This document shows positions 60,174 through 64,000 of a stretch of 64,000 bases of DNA, in pieces. The translations under genes and the position numbers were made by a program. The DNA comes from Sphingobacteruim zhuxiongii (GTDB lineage: Bacteria; Bacteroidota; Bacteroidia; Sphingobacteriales; Sphingobacteriaceae). Location of the stretch: positions 3,596,001 through 3,660,000 of the forward strand of contig NZ_CP045652.1 of the NCBI RefSeq assembly GCF_009557615.1. The letters are read 5' to 3'. The notes beneath the pieces were generated by a model that was not told the DNA's origin, made no database searches, and saw only the letters and a list, made by a program, of their open reading frames with translations. The first letter of the stretch is position 1; the number at the start of each line of letters is the position of its first letter.

Positions 60174-62993
60174 ATGCCTAGAAACACCTCCATTAATTCG
60201 GTATTAATCATTGGATCTGGACCAATTGTCATCGGTCAAGCTTGTGAATTTGATTATTCAGGATCTCAAGCAGCCTTATCTTTAAAAGAAGAGGGTATTT
60301 CAGTTTCCATCATCAACTCAAATCCTGCAACGATTATGACTGATAACGTTGTAGCTGATCATGTTTATCTACTTCCATTAACTTGCGAAAGCATTGAGCA
60401 AATTTTACAAGAAAATCAAATCGACGCTGTTCTTCCAACGATGGGTGGACAGACCGCTTTGAACCTTTGTATTGAAGCTTCAAATCGTGGTCTATGGGAA
60501 AAATATAATGTGAAAGTTATCGGAGTTGACGTTGCTGCTATTGAAAAGACAGAAAACCGCGAGGAATTCCGTCAATTAATGGTTGACATTGGCGTAGGTG
60601 TCGCTACTTCAAAAATAGCGAACTCTTTCTTAGAAGGTAAAGAAGCTGCTCAAATCATTGGTTTCCCATTGGTTATTCGTCCTTCTTACACATTAGCAGG
60701 AACCGGAGGTGGTTTCGTTCATAAGAAAGAAGAATTTGATGCCGCTTTAAATCGTGGATTACATGCTTCTCCAACACACGAAGTATTGGTTGAGCAAGCC
60801 GTTTTAGGCTGGAAAGAATTTGAGTTAGAGTTATTACGTGACACAAATGATAACGTGATTATCATCTGTACCATCGAGAACTTTGACCCTATGGGTATCC
60901 ACACAGGTGACTCAATCACTGTAGCACCGGGCATGACGTTATCTGACAAATGTTACCAAGACATGCGTAATCAAGCAATTAAGATGATGCGCTCGATCGG
61001 TACATTTGCAGGTGGTTGTAACGTTCAGTTTTCTGTAAATCCAGAAAATGAAGAAATCATTGCAATTGAGATCAACCCTCGTGTATCGCGTTCATCAGCA
61101 CTTGCATCAAAAGCAACAGGTTATCCTATCGCAAAGATTGCAGCCAAATTAGCAATCGGTTACAACTTAGATGAGCTTCAGAATCAAATTACAAAAACAA
61201 CTTCCGCATATTTTGAGCCGACGTTGGATTATGTAATTGTTAAAGTTCCTCGTTTTAACTTTGACAAATTCAAAGGCGCTAATAAAGAACTAGGCTTACA
61301 AATGAAAGCTGTTGGTGAGGTTATGTCTATCGGTCGTACCTTTATCGAAGCGCTTCAAAAGGCCGCACAATCATTAGAAACTGGACGCGCCGGCTTAGGT
61401 GCAGATGGTCGCCAATCTAGAAACTTAGAAGAGATTATGCATAGCTTGGAGCATCCAAGTGCAGATCGTCTTTTCCATATTAAAGACGCTTTCGAATTGG
61501 GAGTTCCATTGGAATCCATCCGTAAAGCAACATTAATCGACAAATGGTTCCTAGTTCAAATTCAAGAATTAGTTTACCTTGAAAATGAATTACGCCGTTA
61601 TCAATTGAATAATATCCCTCGCGACTTCTTTATGACCTTGAAACAAAAAGGTTATTCTGACTATCAAATCGCTTGGTTATTATCCAATGTAACCGAAGAC
61701 GAAGTATATGCCCGTCGTAAAGAATTAGGTATTAACCGCGTGTATAAGATGGTTGATACTTGTGCTGCGGAATTCCCTGCACATACACCATACTATTATT
61801 CAACTTTCGAAGAAGAAAATGAATCTATAGCTTCTGATCGTAAGAAAATCATCGTTTTAGGTTCGGGTCCTAACCGCATCGGTCAAGGTATCGAATTCGA
61901 TTATTCTTGTGTACATGGTTTATTAGCTGCAAAAGAATGTGGATACGAAGCAATCATGGTTAACTGTAACCCTGAAACTGTTTCTACCGACTTTAACATG
62001 GCAGATAAGTTATATTTCGAGCCTGTATTTTGGGAACATGTTCGCGAAATCATTGAATTAGAAAAACCTGAGGGTGTTATCGTTCAATTAGGTGGACAGA
62101 CTGCATTAAAAATGGCGGAACGCTTAGAAGCATTGGGTGTTAAAATCATCGGTACTTCTTTTGAGAACATGGACTTAGCAGAAGATCGCGGTCGTTTCTC
62201 AGACTTATTGAAAGATTTAGACATTCCTTACCCTAAATATGGTGTAGCGACTTCAGCTGAAGAGGCATTAGTTGTTGCTAAAGAAGTCGGTTACCCTGTA
62301 CTTGTTCGTCCTTCATACGTACTAGGAGGTCAAGGCATGAGTATCGTTATCAACGATGAGGATTTAGAAAAAGCTGTGGTAAACCTATTGAAGAACCTTC
62401 CTGGTAACCATATCTTAATTGACCATTTCTTAGATAGAGCTGAGGAAGCAGAATCAGATTCAATAAGCGACGGTGAAGATGTGCACATTATCGGTATGAT
62501 GGAACATATCGAACCTGCAGGTATTCACTCGGGTGACTCGTCTGCAGTACTTCCTCCATTCAGTCTTTCTGAGGCGGTACAACAAAAAATGGAAGAATAT
62601 TCGATTAAATTAGCGAAAGCTTTGAACGTAAGAGGTTTATTAAACATTCAATTTGCGATTAAAGACGAGAATGTGTTTGTAATCGAAGCCAATCCTCGTG
62701 CATCACGGACTGTTCCTTTCATCGCTAAAGCATACGATGTGCCTTATATTAATATCGCTACAAAAGTTATGCTTGGAGCAAACAAGTTGAAAGACTTCAC
62801 TATTGTTCGTAAGTTAAAAGGATACGCGATTAAAGAGCCTGTGTTCTCGTTCTCGAAGTTCCCAGAAGTAGATAAGCAATTAGGCCCTGAAATGAAATCA
62901 ACAGGTGAAGCAATCCGATTCATCAAAGATCTTAATGATCCTCACTTCAGAGAGCTATATAGCCAAAAATCAATGTTCTTGAATGCCCAATAG
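60174..62993 (+). CDS. carB: Carbamoyl-phosphate synthase large subunit without the MGS domain
   Basis: The 939-residue protein makes carbamoyl phosphate from bicarbonate, ammonia from CarA and two ATP, for pyrimidine and arginine synthesis. Two ATP-grasp halves are present, beginning SVLIIGSGPIVIGQACEFDY and IIVLGSGPNRIGQGIEFDYS, each with EINPR- or EANPR-type motifs. The sequence ends shortly after LGPEMKSTGEA, so the C-terminal methylglyoxal-synthase-like allosteric domain of about 130 residues found in E. coli CarB is missing. A terminator follows at once, so the domain is not encoded downstream. Short CarB forms are known in Bacteroidota. carA is not in the window. Confidence 0.95.
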   Translation: MPRNTSINSVLIIGSGPIVIGQACEFDYSGSQAALSLKEEGISVSIINSNPATIMTDNVVADHVYLLPLTCESIEQILQENQIDAVLPTMGGQTALNLCIEASNRGLWEKYNVKVIGVDVAAIEKTENREEFRQLMVDIGVGVATSKIANSFLEGKEAAQIIGFPLVIRPSYTLAGTGGGFVHKKEEFDAALNRGLHASPTHEVLVEQAVLGWKEFELELLRDTNDNVIIICTIENFDPMGIHTGDSITVAPGMTLSDKCYQDMRNQAIKMMRSIGTFAGGCNVQFSVNPENEEIIAIEINPRVSRSSALASKATGYPIAKIAAKLAIGYNLDELQNQITKTTSAYFEPTLDYVIVKVPRFNFDKFKGANKELGLQMKAVGEVMSIGRTFIEALQKAAQSLETGRAGLGADGRQSRNLEEIMHSLEHPSADRLFHIKDAFELGVPLESIRKATLIDKWFLVQIQELVYLENELRRYQLNNIPRDFFMTLKQKGYSDYQIAWLLSNVTEDEVYARRKELGINRVYKMVDTCAAEFPAHTPYYYSTFEEENESIASDRKKIIVLGSGPNRIGQGIEFDYSCVHGLLAAKECGYEAIMVNCNPETVSTDFNMADKLYFEPVFWEHVREIIELEKPEGVIVQLGGQTALKMAERLEALGVKIIGTSFENMDLAEDRGRFSDLLKDLDIPYPKYGVATSAEEALVVAKEVGYPVLVRPSYVLGGQGMSIVINDEDLEKAVVNLLKNLPGNHILIDHFLDRAEEAESDSISDGEDVHIIGMMEHIEPAGIHSGDSSAVLPPFSLSEAVQQKMEEYSIKLAKALNVRGLLNIQFAIKDENVFVIEANPRASRTVPFIAKAYDVPYINIATKVMLGANKLKDFTIVRKLKGYAIKEPVFSFSKFPEVDKQLGPEMKSTGEAIRFIKDLNDPHFRELYSQKSMFLNAQ

Positions 62994-63026
62994 GGATACA
63001 AGTTCGGAGACATTATATTATTAGAG

Positions 63027-63055
63027 AAAAAACCTGCAGAAATGCAGGTTTTTTT
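63027..63055 (+). terminator. Terminator after carB
   Basis: AAAAAACCTGCA (63027-63038), loop GAAA and TGCAGG followed by seven T residues form a textbook intrinsic terminator. Confidence 0.93.
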
Positions 63056-63172
63056 CGTTAAGGCTGAATGCTAGTAAATTGAGCCGCTCAACCTTGCGGT
63101 GTGACACCAAATAGTTGTACCAATTTTGAAGATGGATGTTTGAGTTTATCTGAAATGAAACTAACAAGCCAT

Positions 63173-63195
63173 AAAAAAAACTCGACTTGCGAGTT
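63173..63195 (-). terminator. Terminator after the formylglycine-generating enzyme gene
   Basis: AACTCG (63179-63184) and CGAGTT (63190-63195) form a short stem. On the minus strand it runs into T8. It lies 27 bases after the stop at 63222. Confidence 0.75.
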
Positions 63196-63221
63196 CTTGT
63201 ATTTAGATTTAAAAAATATTC

Positions 63222-64000
63222 CTAAATATCCTTAACACACCTAAACCCGACATTATTAGTTGGTGAGTTAACTTCTCCCTTTCCTCTACTTCCTGCTTTA
63301 TACCGTTCGCAATATTGATCATTGCATAAAAATGAGCCCCCTCGTTGAACACGTTTTACAGCTCCAGGTTCTTGTGGATCAAAAGAGTCTGCAGGTCCCT
63401 TGGGGTTATCTGTTGGGCTATTCTGATAATAATCCGGACGGTAAAAATCTGAACACCATTCCCACACATTACCCTCCATATCAAATAAGCCATATCTGTT
63501 GACTGGAAAAGACTTTACAGGAGCGGTGGTTTCAAACCCATCCTCTTTGCTGTTGTGGGTTGGGAAAGCTCCTTGAAAGATGTTTGCCATCCATTCCCCA
63601 TGCGGTGTCTTGTCATTACCCCAGTAATACGTTTCATCCGTATGTCGACCTTCCTTTGCCGCATACTCCCATTCTGCTTCGGTAGGCAAACGCTTACCCG
63701 CCCACTTTGCATAAGCTTCAGCGTCTTCGTAGGCAAGTTGAGTGACTGGATGATTCTCTTTACCTTCAATAGTACTCTCTGGGCCTTCAGGATGCCTCCA
63801 ATTTGCTCCCGGAATATAATCCCACCATTGTAAATGATTCTGCATTCCCTGCACTTGATTTGGAGCTTTAAATACCGCAGATCCGGCCACAAGGACTTTA
63901 GGATCGACGCCAGGAAAGTCTTTTGGATCAAGCGGTCGTTCTGCCACAGTAACGTATCCTGTTGCTTCTACAAATACGGCATACTGCGCGTTGGTAACTT
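63222..64000 (-). CDS. Formylglycine-generating enzyme family protein, 5' end beyond the window
   Basis: The frame stays open from 63222 to the right edge (about 259 residues), so the N-terminus is missing. An apparent GTG start at 63947 is internal, since the family motif VTNAQYAVFVEATGY lies upstream of it. The FGE-sulfatase fold is clear: HPVTQLAYEDAEAYAKWAGK, RLPTEAEWEYAAKEG, LFDMEGNVWEWCSDFY. The RGGSFLCNDQYCERY segment carries the cysteine pair that binds copper in true formylglycine-generating enzymes, so this is probably a sulfatase-maturing enzyme rather than a gliding-motility homologue. No sulfatase gene is in the window. Confidence 0.88.
   Translation of the reverse strand, partial: VTNAQYAVFVEATGYVTVAERPLDPKDFPGVDPKVLVAGSAVFKAPNQVQGMQNHLQWWDYIPGANWRHPEGPESTIEGKENHPVTQLAYEDAEAYAKWAGKRLPTEAEWEYAAKEGRHTDETYYWGNDKTPHGEWMANIFQGAFPTHNSKEDGFETTAPVKSFPVNRYGLFDMEGNVWEWCSDFYRPDYYQNSPTDNPKGPADSFDPQEPGAVKRVQRGGSFLCNDQYCERYKAGSRGKGEVNSPTNNVGFRCVKDI

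Noticed and set aside
59924..60181. 85-codon frame before carB
   Set aside because: It overlaps the carB start and the leader hairpins, has low-complexity composition and no recognisable motif.
62994..63221. Frameshifted MGS domain after carB
   Set aside because: All frames are short and a strong terminator follows within 35 bases, so the domain is absent rather than shifted.

Overview
The window is about 64 kb of a moderately AT-rich chromosome from the Bacteroidota, most likely a member of the Sphingobacteriaceae close to Sphingobacterium. The evidence is the Bacteroidota-type ArgF' transcarbamylase, the IPExxxVDY protein beside pyruvate kinase, DUF4833, an L17 carrying a helix-hairpin-helix tail, and promoter -7 boxes of the form TAnnTTTG. 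Shine-Dalgarno sequences are weak or absent before most starts, as is usual in this phylum. Nearly all genes are core metabolism and translation. No rRNA, tRNA, CRISPR or prophage was seen.

Layout. 1-3.2 kb: edge of a flippase-like membrane gene, a gene-poor stretch, ruvC, a conserved unknown protein with kinase-like motifs, and an Lrp/AsnC regulator. 3.3-8.0 kb (minus): arginine/proline operon argD-argF'-argB-proC-argE. 8.1-23.4 kb (minus): the fused S10-spc-alpha ribosomal cluster rplC to rplQ, with secY, map, infA and rpoA but without rpsJ. It has a clear promoter before rplC, a strong terminator-like hairpin between rpsN and rpsH, and several intercistronic hairpins. 23.5-26.6 kb: a secreted GH88 glycosidase with a LacI-type palindrome upstream, a CoA-binding protein and a beta-lactamase-fold lipoprotein. 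26.9-28.7 kb: first IS1182-like element. 28.7-36.2 kb: pdhA-aceF, hisS, rnc, fabF, acpP and the IPExxxVDY gene. 36.3-39.6 kb: pyk and a second IS1182-like element sitting inside the pyk terminator with an 8-bp target duplication. 40-43 kb: two-component pair. 43.1-45.6 kb: SAM-I riboswitch and metE. 45.6-51.4 kb: amino-acid permease, small lipoprotein, DUF4833 protein, FMN-dependent hydroxyacid oxidase and uvrB. 51.5-53.9 kb: upp, YkuK-like protein and a nicotinamide-riboside salvage pair (pnuC plus NadR-type kinase). 54-60 kb: ahcY, bacilliredoxin, amidohydrolase lipoprotein, membrane protein and lipA. 60-63 kb: carB lacking the allosteric domain, preceded by a structured leader. 63.2 kb to the end: formylglycine-generating enzyme, cut by the window edge.

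How the parts connect: carB supplies carbamoyl phosphate to the ArgF' step of the arginine operon; lipA makes the lipoyl groups carried by AceF; metE and ahcY both serve the methionine/SAM cycle; acpP-fabF-rnc is the usual fatty-acid/RNase III cluster. The most unusual observation is that both insertion sequences sit in or beside intrinsic terminators and carry terminator hairpins of their own facing the interrupted host genes.
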